Source of the DNA: Citrobacter europaeus
Lineage (GTDB): Bacteria; Pseudomonadota; Gammaproteobacteria; Enterobacterales; Enterobacteriaceae
DNA length: 64,000 nucleotides
Assembly: GCA_020099315.1 (NCBI GenBank)
Contig: CP083650.1
Span: forward strand, 4,960,001 to 5,024,000
Direction: 5' to 3'
How positions within the stretch are numbered: the first letter of the stretch is position 1; each line of letters begins with the position of its first letter. A program made the translations under genes and the position numbers. Below are positions 43,602 to 51,507 of the stretch, piece by piece. The notes under the pieces are model-generated. The model had not been told where the DNA came from and made no database searches. It saw only the letters and a program-made list of their open reading frames with translations.

Positions 43602-44168
43602 ATGTCTGAAACATTGAATGTTGTTACGTTACTGGGAAGTCTGCGCAAAGGTTCGTTTAATGGAATGGTTGCCCGTACGCTGCCTAAGATTGCTCCAGCG
43701 GGCATGGAAGTGAACGCGTTACCATCGATTGGTGATATCCCACTGTACGATGCCGATCTCCAGCAGGAAGAAGGTTTTCCGGCAAGCGTAGAAGCGCTGG
43801 CAGAGCAAATCAGGAAGGCTGACGGTGTTGTCATCGTGACGCCGGAATATAACTATTCAGTACCCGGCGGACTGAAGAACGCTATCGACTGGCTGTCTCG
43901 TCTGCCGGATCAGCCGTTATCGGGCAAACCAGTGCTGATTCAGACCAGCTCCATGGGCGCCATTGGCGGCGCGCGCTGCCAGTACCATCTGCGTCAGATC
44001 CTGGTGTTCCTTGACGCCATGGTTATGAACAAGCCTGAATTTATGGGCGGCGTCATTCAGAACAAAGTTGACCCGCAGACGGGCGAAGTGATCGACCAAA
44101 GTACGCTGGACCATCTGACCGGTCAGCTGACCGCATTTGGTGACTACATTCAGCGCGTGAAAGCGTAA
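43602..44168 (+). CDS. chrR: NAD(P)H-dependent FMN reductase ChrR (quinone/chromate reductase)
   Basis: A 188-residue flavodoxin-like FMN reductase (YieF in E. coli, same length). FMN phosphate loop GSLRKGSFNGM, isoalloxazine-contacting PEYNYSVPGGLKNAIDWLSR and the tetramer-forming C-terminal half. It reduces quinones by two electrons, limiting redox cycling, and reduces chromate adventitiously. ACAGGAGT precedes the start; a terminator follows. Confidence 0.96.
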   Translation: MSETLNVVTLLGSLRKGSFNGMVARTLPKIAPAGMEVNALPSIGDIPLYDADLQQEEGFPASVEALAEQIRKADGVVIVTPEYNYSVPGGLKNAIDWLSRLPDQPLSGKPVLIQTSSMGAIGGARCQYHLRQILVFLDAMVMNKPEFMGGVIQNKVDPQTGEVIDQSTLDHLTGQLTAFGDYIQRVKA

Positions 44169-44191
44169 AAGAAAATTTGCTTCGTACTCTT

Positions 44192-44231
44192 AAATAATCC
44201 AGTAAGTGTCTATGCTTCTGGATTATTTTCT
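44192..44231 (+). terminator. chrR terminator
   Basis: AATAATCCAG...CTGGATTATT is a perfect 10-bp stem with a 15-nt loop and ends in TTTTC, 24 nt after the chrR stop. Confidence 0.75.
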
Positions 44232-44385
44232 TATTTCCGTAAACCAATCCAATAACTCACTTTTGTCTATTTTTTCTCCTTCACTATTGTGGCATAGTGT
44301 TACCAGACATTGCAGTTGCAATTATACCAATAAATATTTCTAATATTTTCCCGACATTTTGTCTACCGTGAACAATGGATATGCC

Positions 44386-45846
44386 ATGGACAGGACATTT
44401 TCACATCTCAGGACCGCTTTATGTAGCAGTACACAATTGGAGAAATCCATGTATGCTTGCCTACAATCGATACCAGATTCAATAGTTTGTGACGGTATTT
44501 TCTTTAACTACTACCGTAGTGATATTCGTTGCATCCAGTTTTTAGCATTGGCGACGCATAAAACGGCACGATTGAAAAGGGATGTCATCCCCATTCCTGA
44601 AAACATTGCCCGACAATTCAATCACTCAGATAATTTTTCTACTCAGGTTATCGACAATCTGAGCCAATGCCCGTTGACTGAATATGTGGTTAGTACCTGC
44701 TTTCGTAATATCAAATCGCTTATCCTGATGCGCATGCATTTGGATGGTTTACGACTTGGTGCAATGGGTATATTTAGCCACCATGCAAATGCCTTTACAC
44801 CTCAACATGCTGAATTATTTGAATCTGTGAGAGGAGAGCTCTCATTACTGGCTTTTATTGCCTTGTCACGACAAAATCTTTTAGTGAATAATACTCCAGT
44901 TCCACTATCAGAACTTCCTGTCCCAGAAGAGAATGAAAAATTTATCATCAGTCAAACCAATTCCCATCTGTATCAGTTATATAGGTCGCTGGATAAATTA
45001 GCAAATAGTGAGCAACCTATTTTACTACTGGGCGAGGAAGGTGTAGGAAAAACAACACTAGCCTCAGAACTTCAACAACGAAAAACCAACCGTAGTGGTT
45101 ATTATGGATTGATAACACCTCAAGGCCAGTTGGTTATTATGAGAAGTGGGGTTGTAGATAGAACAATAAACATAGACTTGAATAAAACACCTAATATGGC
45201 TATGTTTTTGATATTACATCAAGGTTCTTTACTAGTAAAAGAAATAAAGTCATTTCCCGAGCGCTGGCAAACTTTTCTACTCGCACTCCATGCAAGCTAT
45301 CGCGAGTATTGCCAGTTGCAGATTATTGCTACGCAAACACAACCATTTTCAATGGTACAAAACTCCGGTATCTACGATATATCTAAAGGCCATCTGACAA
45401 ATCAACGGTATGCTAACATTCTCTGCCAGATAATCACCTTACCGCCCCTACGGTATCGCCATGATGACATCCCTCTGTTGTTAACACATTATTTAAGGAA
45501 ATTATCAGGTCAACATAAATACCATACTCTACCAGTGTTAGGGGATGATGCTCTACGATTATTATTGCAATATAACTGGCCGGGCAACATCACAGAATTA
45601 ATTGGATTATTAGAGAATGCGTTCTTCCGTTGCCCAGCTAATGAATTGAATATTATTATCCCCCGAGAGAGGAATACTTTGTCAATCAGCACGCTTGATG
45701 AGGCTATACGCCAGCACATTCAAAAGGCATTAAAACAGACAGGGGGAAGAATATCAGGTAAAGATGGGGCCGCAGAACTACTCGGTGTCAACAGTAACAC
45801 CCTCTACAGCAAAATAAAAAAGCTGGGCATAGTTGTTAAAGATTAA
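44386..45846 (+). CDS. Degenerate AAA+ / Fis-type transcriptional regulator of the respiratory operon
   Basis: About 486 residues with the layout of FhlA/NorR-class activators: GAF-like sensor (residues ~15-165), AAA+ domain with Walker A LLLGEEGVGKTTLAS (about 213-227) and a C-terminal Fis helix-turn-helix (GRISGKDGAAELLGVNSNTLYSKIKKLG). Key AAA+ elements are lost: no GAFTGA loop, and Walker B reads HQGSLLVKEI instead of GGTLFLDEI. It therefore probably cannot remodel sigma-54 polymerase and may act with sigma-70, as TyrR does. The downstream part PLRYRHDDIPLLLTHYL and LLQYNWPGNITELIGLLEN is well kept. It converges with the heme operon and is its likely regulator. Start uncertain: ATG at 44386, or TTG at 44359. 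AT-rich codon use suggests acquisition. Confidence 0.8.
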   Translation: MDRTFSHLRTALCSSTQLEKSMYACLQSIPDSIVCDGIFFNYYRSDIRCIQFLALATHKTARLKRDVIPIPENIARQFNHSDNFSTQVIDNLSQCPLTEYVVSTCFRNIKSLILMRMHLDGLRLGAMGIFSHHANAFTPQHAELFESVRGELSLLAFIALSRQNLLVNNTPVPLSELPVPEENEKFIISQTNSHLYQLYRSLDKLANSEQPILLLGEEGVGKTTLASELQQRKTNRSGYYGLITPQGQLVIMRSGVVDRTINIDLNKTPNMAMFLILHQGSLLVKEIKSFPERWQTFLLALHASYREYCQLQIIATQTQPFSMVQNSGIYDISKGHLTNQRYANILCQIITLPPLRYRHDDIPLLLTHYLRKLSGQHKYHTLPVLGDDALRLLLQYNWPGNITELIGLLENAFFRCPANELNIIIPRERNTLSISTLDEAIRQHIQKALKQTGGRISGKDGAAELLGVNSNTLYSKIKKLGIVVKD

Positions 45847-45880
45847 TCCCCTTCCCCTGGTATGGGAAAGGGGAGAATTT
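45847..45880. terminator. Bidirectional terminator between regulator and cytochrome gene
   Basis: TCCCCTTCCC and GGGAAAGGGGA form a stem with a short loop, followed by GAATTTT on the plus strand; it separates two convergent stop codons 41 bp apart. Confidence 0.7.
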
Positions 45881-45886
45881 TCATTA

Positions 45887-47443
45887 CTACAGTTTTTTGG
45901 AACGATGGAAACCGTCAATCATACCTTTAATTAGTGATCCTGGCTTATCTCCTGTACTGCATAAATAAAGATGCACGATGATAAAGGCTATCATAACCAC
46001 AGCCAGACCATAATGGAGCCAGGCCACAACCTGCTTACCCGGCAACGAAAATAGCGTTTCGGGAGTAAGATCAGAATACATCATGAATAATCCGGTCACT
46101 ATCAACGACGGCAACAACAAAAACATCACGCCAATATAGCCAAGTTGTTGGAGGATATTGAATTTAGCCTCTGGCGATGCTTGCTCTGGATGGGATTCGC
46201 CACGAAAAATACCGTATAGATAATAACGTGTCTGCCGGGTAAACCGCCCCATAAAACCTTGCCAGCTTACTCGATAATGATGCCCGTTACCGCATATCGC
46301 CACCAGGATGAAGCCCAGCCAAATAATACATAACGATACACCAGCAATATTATGCACATCGACCCAAAGTGAGAATTGCGCACTTACCCAGTGTAGTGCA
46401 AAACCACTAACGATCAGTGCAGTAAAGCAGAGCGCATTCAGCCAGTGCCAGCAACGGACAGGAAGCGTATAAAGATAATGTTTATCCATCGACATATCGA
46501 TAGCGCGGTGAGACAAGATGATTCGTCCCAAACCATGGCAGATTAACAAAGCGACAAGGCCGCCCAATCCCCAGGCCACCAGACTATCCGCCTGCCCACT
46601 GCCATTATTACCAATCATGTAGGTATTGGTAAACAAAGCACCATCAACCTGGCGAACGACCGGTGGTAACGTTGATACCGTCGCGAGTTTTTCCCTCAGC
46701 ACACTTTCATCAAAGAGCCCTTTCCCTAAAAGACTTCCAGCCAGTGCATTTTCATCCGGCGCGAACGTTTTCAGTCGGCTCGTCAGCAACGCGCTATCTC
46801 CATGACACTGTTCACAACTGACAGCTTGCGAGGCAGGCAGAATTCGATGCAGGGTGGTATCGGCTATATCAGCATGACAATCAATGCAGCGTAAACTGTT
46901 GAGATGCTCAGAAGCATAAGGGAGCGCCGAGTGCGCCAGATTCTGAGTAGTTGAGGTTTTTCCCCCTGACAACTGCGTAAAGACCCCCGCCCGCGAATGA
47001 CAGTTCGTACACATTAAATTGTCGTCAGCAACCCGTTGTTTACCCGGATGATTTAGTTCTCCAGCAGTCATGGTGTGTGCGTTATGGCACGAGGTACAGG
47101 TGAACTCGCCATTGGCAATCTTTTCACTATGCACACTCTGCTGTACGGCATGTACCGTATCGCGCATGACTACGCCATGACAGCTTTCACAACTCTTCTC
47201 TGCTCCTGCTTTTAAAACATGAGGGGTAACTGAAAATCCCTCGCTTCCGGGTTTACTCTGATGACAAGCGATACATGGCACCTCGCCATGCACGCTATCG
47301 TGATACTTATCTGGTGAAACGAATAAATTATCCTGCACTTTATCCGTCGATATGCCCTGGATATCTCCGTCTGCGTGACATGCCAGACAAGGTTGATTGA
47401 GTTGTTGTGTCGGAATTGGCGCAGAAAATCCCGACAGCGGCAT
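45887..47443 (-). CDS. Heptaheme cytochrome c fused to a cytochrome b membrane domain (frameshifted leader)
   Basis: A 518-residue frame with seven CXXCH heme-c sites (CLACH, CIACH, CESCH, CTSCH, CTNCH, CIDCH, CEQCH) in the first ~225 residues, one membrane anchor near 285-310, then a four-helix cytochrome b561-like domain with histidines in YTLPVRCWHWLNALCF, DVHNIAGVSL and WLHYGLAVVMIAFIIVHLYL. The role is likely quinol oxidation with electrons passed to periplasmic partners. This frame starts MPLSGFSAPIP without an export signal. An ATG at 47492, 8 nt after the tetraheme stop and with GAGGGAAATC upstream, encodes MRGFLIRGFFF and is joined to a perfect signal peptide (LLSGGMPLSGFSA) if one T is removed from a T7 run (A7 at 47459-47465). 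So the gene is frameshifted, slippage-read, or contains a sequencing error. Confidence 0.85.
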   Translation of the reverse strand: MPLSGFSAPIPTQQLNQPCLACHADGDIQGISTDKVQDNLFVSPDKYHDSVHGEVPCIACHQSKPGSEGFSVTPHVLKAGAEKSCESCHGVVMRDTVHAVQQSVHSEKIANGEFTCTSCHNAHTMTAGELNHPGKQRVADDNLMCTNCHSRAGVFTQLSGGKTSTTQNLAHSALPYASEHLNSLRCIDCHADIADTTLHRILPASQAVSCEQCHGDSALLTSRLKTFAPDENALAGSLLGKGLFDESVLREKLATVSTLPPVVRQVDGALFTNTYMIGNNGSGQADSLVAWGLGGLVALLICHGLGRIILSHRAIDMSMDKHYLYTLPVRCWHWLNALCFTALIVSGFALHWVSAQFSLWVDVHNIAGVSLCIIWLGFILVAICGNGHHYRVSWQGFMGRFTRQTRYYLYGIFRGESHPEQASPEAKFNILQQLGYIGVMFLLLPSLIVTGLFMMYSDLTPETLFSLPGKQVVAWLHYGLAVVMIAFIIVHLYLCSTGDKPGSLIKGMIDGFHRSKKL

Positions 47444-47500
47444 CCCCCCTGACAGTAGAAAAAAAGAAGCCTCTTATTAAGAATCCGCGCATGATTTCCC

Positions 47501-47914
47501 TCATGGCTTCATATCCGGATATTTAAATAGATGGCAATTATTACAATAAATTACCGAGGGTTTATGCTCGTTATGACAAGCAGTACAAGGAACATCTTTT
47601 CCGTAATGCATTGAGTCATGCGGGTTAGGCTCAGCATTTTTATCTTGTGGATTAGGTTGCGTTAATTCGGCAACCTGATCGCGTGAACCGTGACAACTAA
47701 GGCACGACTTATCATTGGGTGCCGCAACTGGCGTACTGGCGCCATGGCACAACTGACATGATGTATCTCGTCCGGTTGCCTCCAGCGAATGGTGATAAGG
47801 CTTAACGGTCATTGTGTTCAGTTGCTGATGAAAAGCAGCCTCATCATCCGCCGCAGCTGTAACCTGGGAAAAACCACCAATAAGCAGCAACAGGGCTATC
47901 CATAACTTTGCCAT
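47501..47914 (-). CDS. Periplasmic tetraheme cytochrome c
   Basis: A 137-residue exported cytochrome: signal peptide MAKLWIALLLLIGGFSQVTAAA, then four CXXCH motifs (CQLCH, CLSCH, CTACH, CNNCH) with additional histidines (YHHSLE, HDSMHYG) for axial ligation. It resembles small tetraheme cytochromes and the N-terminal heme domain of flavocytochrome c fumarate/urocanate reductases. Here that heme domain is encoded separately from the flavin subunit. The start at 47914 directly follows the flavoprotein stop. It would shuttle electrons from the heptaheme-b protein to the FAD reductase. Confidence 0.93.
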   Translation of the reverse strand: MAKLWIALLLLIGGFSQVTAAADDEAAFHQQLNTMTVKPYHHSLEATGRDTSCQLCHGASTPVAAPNDKSCLSCHGSRDQVAELTQPNPQDKNAEPNPHDSMHYGKDVPCTACHNEHKPSVIYCNNCHLFKYPDMKP

Positions 47915-47915
47915 G

Positions 47916-49496
47916 TTAAATTCCCTCAACATCAAATACATCACCCACTGCGCTCGAAGAAGCAACGCTGGCGCCTGCAATCCGACCAAAAACCAGACAA
48001 TCAGCCACAGCACAACTACCAAGACGACTTCCACCATGTGAACCTGCAGTTGCTTCTCCGGCAGCATACAGACCTGGGATCGGCTTACTATCAGCAGCGT
48101 TAAGTACCTCTGTCCGCATATTTATCTGTACTCCACCCATGATGTAGTGCACTTTTGGCCACACACGTACGGCGACAAATGGTCCTTTATCCAGTGGAAC
48201 TGCACGACTCACATCTTTCTTCATGCGATCGCCCCCCTTACGGGCTACGGCGGCATTGTAGGTATCTACTTCTTCTGTCAGCACGTCGTAAGGTATACCG
48301 AAATGCGCAGCCAACAACTCCAGGGAGTCAAATTGCCAGGCCACGCCATAGTGCAGGGCATGCCCCAGGCTTTGTGCCTGTTTTGCGCCTTCCAGGGTGG
48401 TAAAACAGATGGGATAAAGTGGATCTCCCTTTTCATCGACTTGTGCCAAAATCCCTTCTTCACGCTCTTTACGATCGGCAAGTTCGTTTGTGAAGCGATG
48501 GCCAGTACGTGGGTTAACCATGATTCCATTAGGAAAACCGGAGATAGTATTGAACTGCGATACGTAACCAAATCCGCGTTCGTCTGGTGAAGACCAGGGG
48601 CCTAGCTGAATAAGGTCAAGTTGTACTGGTGTTGCGCCAATACGTAGCATTTGCACCAGACATTCCGACGTCGCACCAGGATGGTTTGTGGAGTCGACAC
48701 GCTCATCCAGCATGGGGTTTTGCATTTTACGAAAACGTAAATCGTTAGAAAAACCGCCAGAACACATCACCACGCCGTATCGTGCGCCGTAGTGCCTTAT
48801 CTGACCCGTCTGTTCATCAGGGAAACGATACCCATCACGAACAGTCAGACCAACCACTCGCCCCTCGCCGTTTAGTCGGAAAGATTCCAGCTTGCATCGT
48901 GAACGAAAAACAACCCCCATTTTTGCAGCAGACTCTTTCAGGGGCCGGGTGATACCAGCCCCTGAGCTCTCGACAGTTTGCAGCGTACGGGGAACCGAGT
49001 GACCGCCAAAATGCTGGACAAACGGTTTATATTTCACGCCATGTTGCAGGGTAAACTCATAGGCAGCCATGGTATTACTGACCAAAATTTTCAGTTGATC
49101 TTTATCATTAAGCCCCCGCCCGGCTTTAAGCATGTCTTTAAACATCAGCTCAGGAGAGTCAACTATCCCCTCTTTTTCCTGCAACGGAGAACCCGCAACC
49201 GCAACGGCACCACCGTTAATCGCAGAGTTACCGCCAAAAACCGGCATTTTATCGATCACCAGTACACTGCGGCCTGCCTGGGCCGCTTCGAGCGCAGCAG
49301 CTAACCCAGCAAAACCACTTCCCACCACAATCACATCGTAAATTTTATGGTAACGAACCGCCGTTGCCTGACAGCTGCTCAGCTGTGCTCGCGCACTCCC
49401 CGCCAGCGCCGTCAGCGCACCTCCCGTCGCCAGAATGGTGCTTTTCGTTAAAAAGGCCCGCCGCGATGCATTAACGGTTTTTTTCATTTTCGTCAT
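47916..49496 (-). CDS. Tat-exported FAD reductase of the fumarate/urocanate reductase family
   Basis: A 526-residue flavoprotein with a Tat signal (SRRAFLTKSTILATGGALTALAGSARA), FAD-binding VVGSGFAGLAAALEAA (residues ~57-72), GGNSAINGGAVAVAG, and active-site segments matching flavocytochrome c fumarate reductases: GHRFTNELADR, VHYIMGGVQINMRTEVL (His), and GEATAGSHGGSRLGSCAVADCLVFGRIAG (Arg). There is no heme domain and no FMN-binding domain; hemes come from the neighbouring cytochromes. Family members reduce the double bond of fumarate, urocanate or aryl-acrylates. Coupled to an ammonia-lyase-fold enzyme by a 4-bp overlap, so the likely acceptor is the lyase product. Confidence 0.93.
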   Translation of the reverse strand: MTKMKKTVNASRRAFLTKSTILATGGALTALAGSARAQLSSCQATAVRYHKIYDVIVVGSGFAGLAAALEAAQAGRSVLVIDKMPVFGGNSAINGGAVAVAGSPLQEKEGIVDSPELMFKDMLKAGRGLNDKDQLKILVSNTMAAYEFTLQHGVKYKPFVQHFGGHSVPRTLQTVESSGAGITRPLKESAAKMGVVFRSRCKLESFRLNGEGRVVGLTVRDGYRFPDEQTGQIRHYGARYGVVMCSGGFSNDLRFRKMQNPMLDERVDSTNHPGATSECLVQMLRIGATPVQLDLIQLGPWSSPDERGFGYVSQFNTISGFPNGIMVNPRTGHRFTNELADRKEREEGILAQVDEKGDPLYPICFTTLEGAKQAQSLGHALHYGVAWQFDSLELLAAHFGIPYDVLTEEVDTYNAAVARKGGDRMKKDVSRAVPLDKGPFVAVRVWPKVHYIMGGVQINMRTEVLNAADSKPIPGLYAAGEATAGSHGGSRLGSCAVADCLVFGRIAGASVASSSAVGDVFDVEGI

Positions 49497-51199
49497 TTGC
49501 TCCCTGCTTGCGTATTAACCAGGGTCCCGGCAGGAAACGATGCGACTAATGCAGAGGAATCTGCAATGTTGTCGCTGAAAATCCGATCCTGCGAAACAAA
49601 CGGTACTTTTTCCCGATAAGCGGCAAAAAGTTTGCCTGTCATCTCTCCCAACTTCAGGTCAGGATTTTTTTGTTTTCTTAGATCGATAGCCTGGCTGGCA
49701 TGCAACAATTCCAGACCATAAATGCTACGCATATCATCAGCGATCTGATTCAAGCGTTTGGACGCCCGGAGATTATTGGTATAGGTATCTTCAATCGTGC
49801 CCGCCATCGGTTGGCCATCAAGGGATACCGGATTAACCAGGTCGCGAATATCAGCCAGTAGCGCAACCTGTGGCTTCTGAATTGCCCCAAAAGCATGTCC
49901 TTGTTGATTGGTGTCAGAAGCAAGGAAGCGACTCAATCCAGTGAAATGCTCGTCAGATAAATGCAAAGTGCGCTGTACGCTGTTATGCGCCAAATGCCCC
50001 ATCGCTAAAGACAGATTCTGAATTGCCAGCGCCAGAGGCAGAGGTTCAAAATTAGAGGTTGGGAAAATCGCGCCGCTGAGGGTTTCGCCATTGGCCTCTT
50101 TTTCGCTCACGAAGTACTGCTCAACCTGGCTATTTTCCGCCAACGAACGATCGGCATTTACGATCACCGCCGGATTGTCATCAGAGCTGTTCATCTGAAT
50201 TTCCAGCATTTGCCAGGCTTCATTCCACTCGCGACGTGCTTCATTAAGAACAAATACTGTCGTACGGAAAGAGAGCGGATCTTGTAAAGGTCGTCCATCC
50301 TGATGCTGCCAAAGATAAGAACCGGTTAGTACATTACGAATACTTCCGGCAGTATCCTGAATTCCAGGGAAAGGCCGCACACTTAAGCTTTGGTACAAGA
50401 ATGGGGCAACATTGCCATCAAGCGCCTCCAGAGATAAACCATAGACCACAGGTGTAACGTTTATGATCTGGCGGGATTCCAGTAAGGCCTGAGCGGAGTA
50501 GGCTGTTGATATCGCATTTGAAGAGAGAATTGAGAGAGCATCTTTACCAAGCGGTTCCAGCTTTTCAATGCCCGCCTGTTTCAGGGCTTTCGCTGAATCC
50601 ATCTCGACGCCTTTCACACGAACACGCCACTCACCAATCATTACGTCGCCAATATGTGATGCAAGCGTTATATCAGCTTCACCAACGGAACCGCGCGAGG
50701 GCACGACGGGAGTAATATGCTTATTGAGGAACTGCTGATACAGTTTGGCTACCTGCGGTTGGGCTCCTGTATTTCCCGTCAACATCGTATTAAGGCGGAT
50801 CACCATCGCCAGACGAACCAATTCATCCGGCATATCGGGCCCAACACCTGCTGCGTGTGCATGCAGAGCGTTGATATTAAATTCACGTGAGGCCTGAATA
50901 ACTTCCGGCGTCAATTTTCCATGCGCATCGAACAATGATTTATCTTTGTTGAGACCGACACCTACCGTCAGCCCGTAAACAGGAACCCCTTTACCGGCAG
51001 CAATCATCAAAAGTTTGTTCGCTTTATCGACGCGATCCATTGCAGTTGAAGCGATGTCGACTTGTTTTTCTCCTTGAGCGATGGCCCAGGCATCATCCAG
51101 TGTCAATGAATGACCATCCAGCGTTACGCTGGTAGCCGAATACGCGAATAACGGAAAAAACAGGGAGACGCAGAACGTCGCAATGACAGTCTTCTTCAT
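49493..51199 (-). CDS. Exported histidine-ammonia-lyase-fold enzyme lacking the MIO triad (ergothionase-like candidate)
   Basis: A 568-residue protein of the HAL/PAL superfamily with a Sec signal peptide (MKKTVIATFCVSLFFPLFAYSA), unusual since HAL and PAL are cytoplasmic. Conserved family points: VYGLTVGVGLNKD (catalytic Tyr75), IQDTAGSIRNVL, SSDDNPAV, SNFEPLPLALAIQNLSLAMGHLA and EDTYTNN. The MIO segment, GSVGASGDLAPL in HutH, reads GSVGEADITLAS at residues 170-181, so the Ala-Ser-Gly that cyclises to MIO is absent. The known MIO-less branch of this fold includes ergothionase, which removes trimethylamine from ergothioneine to give thiourocanate. That activity would suit the downstream urocanate-reductase-like flavoprotein. 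AAAGGAG precedes the start at 51199; an earlier ATG at 51274 is unlikely. First gene of the operon. Confidence 0.88.
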   Translation of the reverse strand: MKKTVIATFCVSLFFPLFAYSATSVTLDGHSLTLDDAWAIAQGEKQVDIASTAMDRVDKANKLLMIAAGKGVPVYGLTVGVGLNKDKSLFDAHGKLTPEVIQASREFNINALHAHAAGVGPDMPDELVRLAMVIRLNTMLTGNTGAQPQVAKLYQQFLNKHITPVVPSRGSVGEADITLASHIGDVMIGEWRVRVKGVEMDSAKALKQAGIEKLEPLGKDALSILSSNAISTAYSAQALLESRQIINVTPVVYGLSLEALDGNVAPFLYQSLSVRPFPGIQDTAGSIRNVLTGSYLWQHQDGRPLQDPLSFRTTVFVLNEARREWNEAWQMLEIQMNSSDDNPAVIVNADRSLAENSQVEQYFVSEKEANGETLSGAIFPTSNFEPLPLALAIQNLSLAMGHLAHNSVQRTLHLSDEHFTGLSRFLASDTNQQGHAFGAIQKPQVALLADIRDLVNPVSLDGQPMAGTIEDTYTNNLRASKRLNQIADDMRSIYGLELLHASQAIDLRKQKNPDLKLGEMTGKLFAAYREKVPFVSQDRIFSDNIADSSALVASFPAGTLVNTQAGSK

Positions 51200-51507
51200 T
51201 TCTAAACTCCTTTTAATAGAGATAAGAAACAGTAACGAAAAAAGCCTGTGCGAAAGTTGAAATAGCCCCTGCATTTATTAAGGCTATTTTTGATATTTCA
51301 AAAAAATCAAAATGAAAACATTTCAATTTATTAACAGATAATTCACCAGATGAAGCAACAGTTCACGGCTAGCAAATCACAATGAAGGACGGTGAATAAA
51401 TCACTTAAGACTTTTGATTGAAGAGAGATAATTTGCAGGTCTGACAGGAGATGAGTGATAAAAAATTATGCTTCAGCCTTAAATCATAAGACTGAAGCAT
51501 GTGTACA
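51200..51507. other. Promoter region of the lyase-reductase-cytochrome operon
   Basis: A 308-bp AT-rich region between adeP (whose stop is at 51508) and the lyase. TTGA and ATCAA half-sites occur around 51288-51310 (TTGAAATATCAA on the minus strand) but not with exact FNR spacing. I found no sigma-54 GG-N10-GC element, consistent with the regulator lacking GAFTGA. No gene seen. Confidence 0.55.

Noticed and set aside
51275..51330. FNR box upstream of the lyase operon
   Set aside because: TTGA and ATCAA half-sites are present but their spacing (TTGAAATATCAA) does not match TTGAT-N4-ATCAA; in such AT-rich DNA this can be chance.
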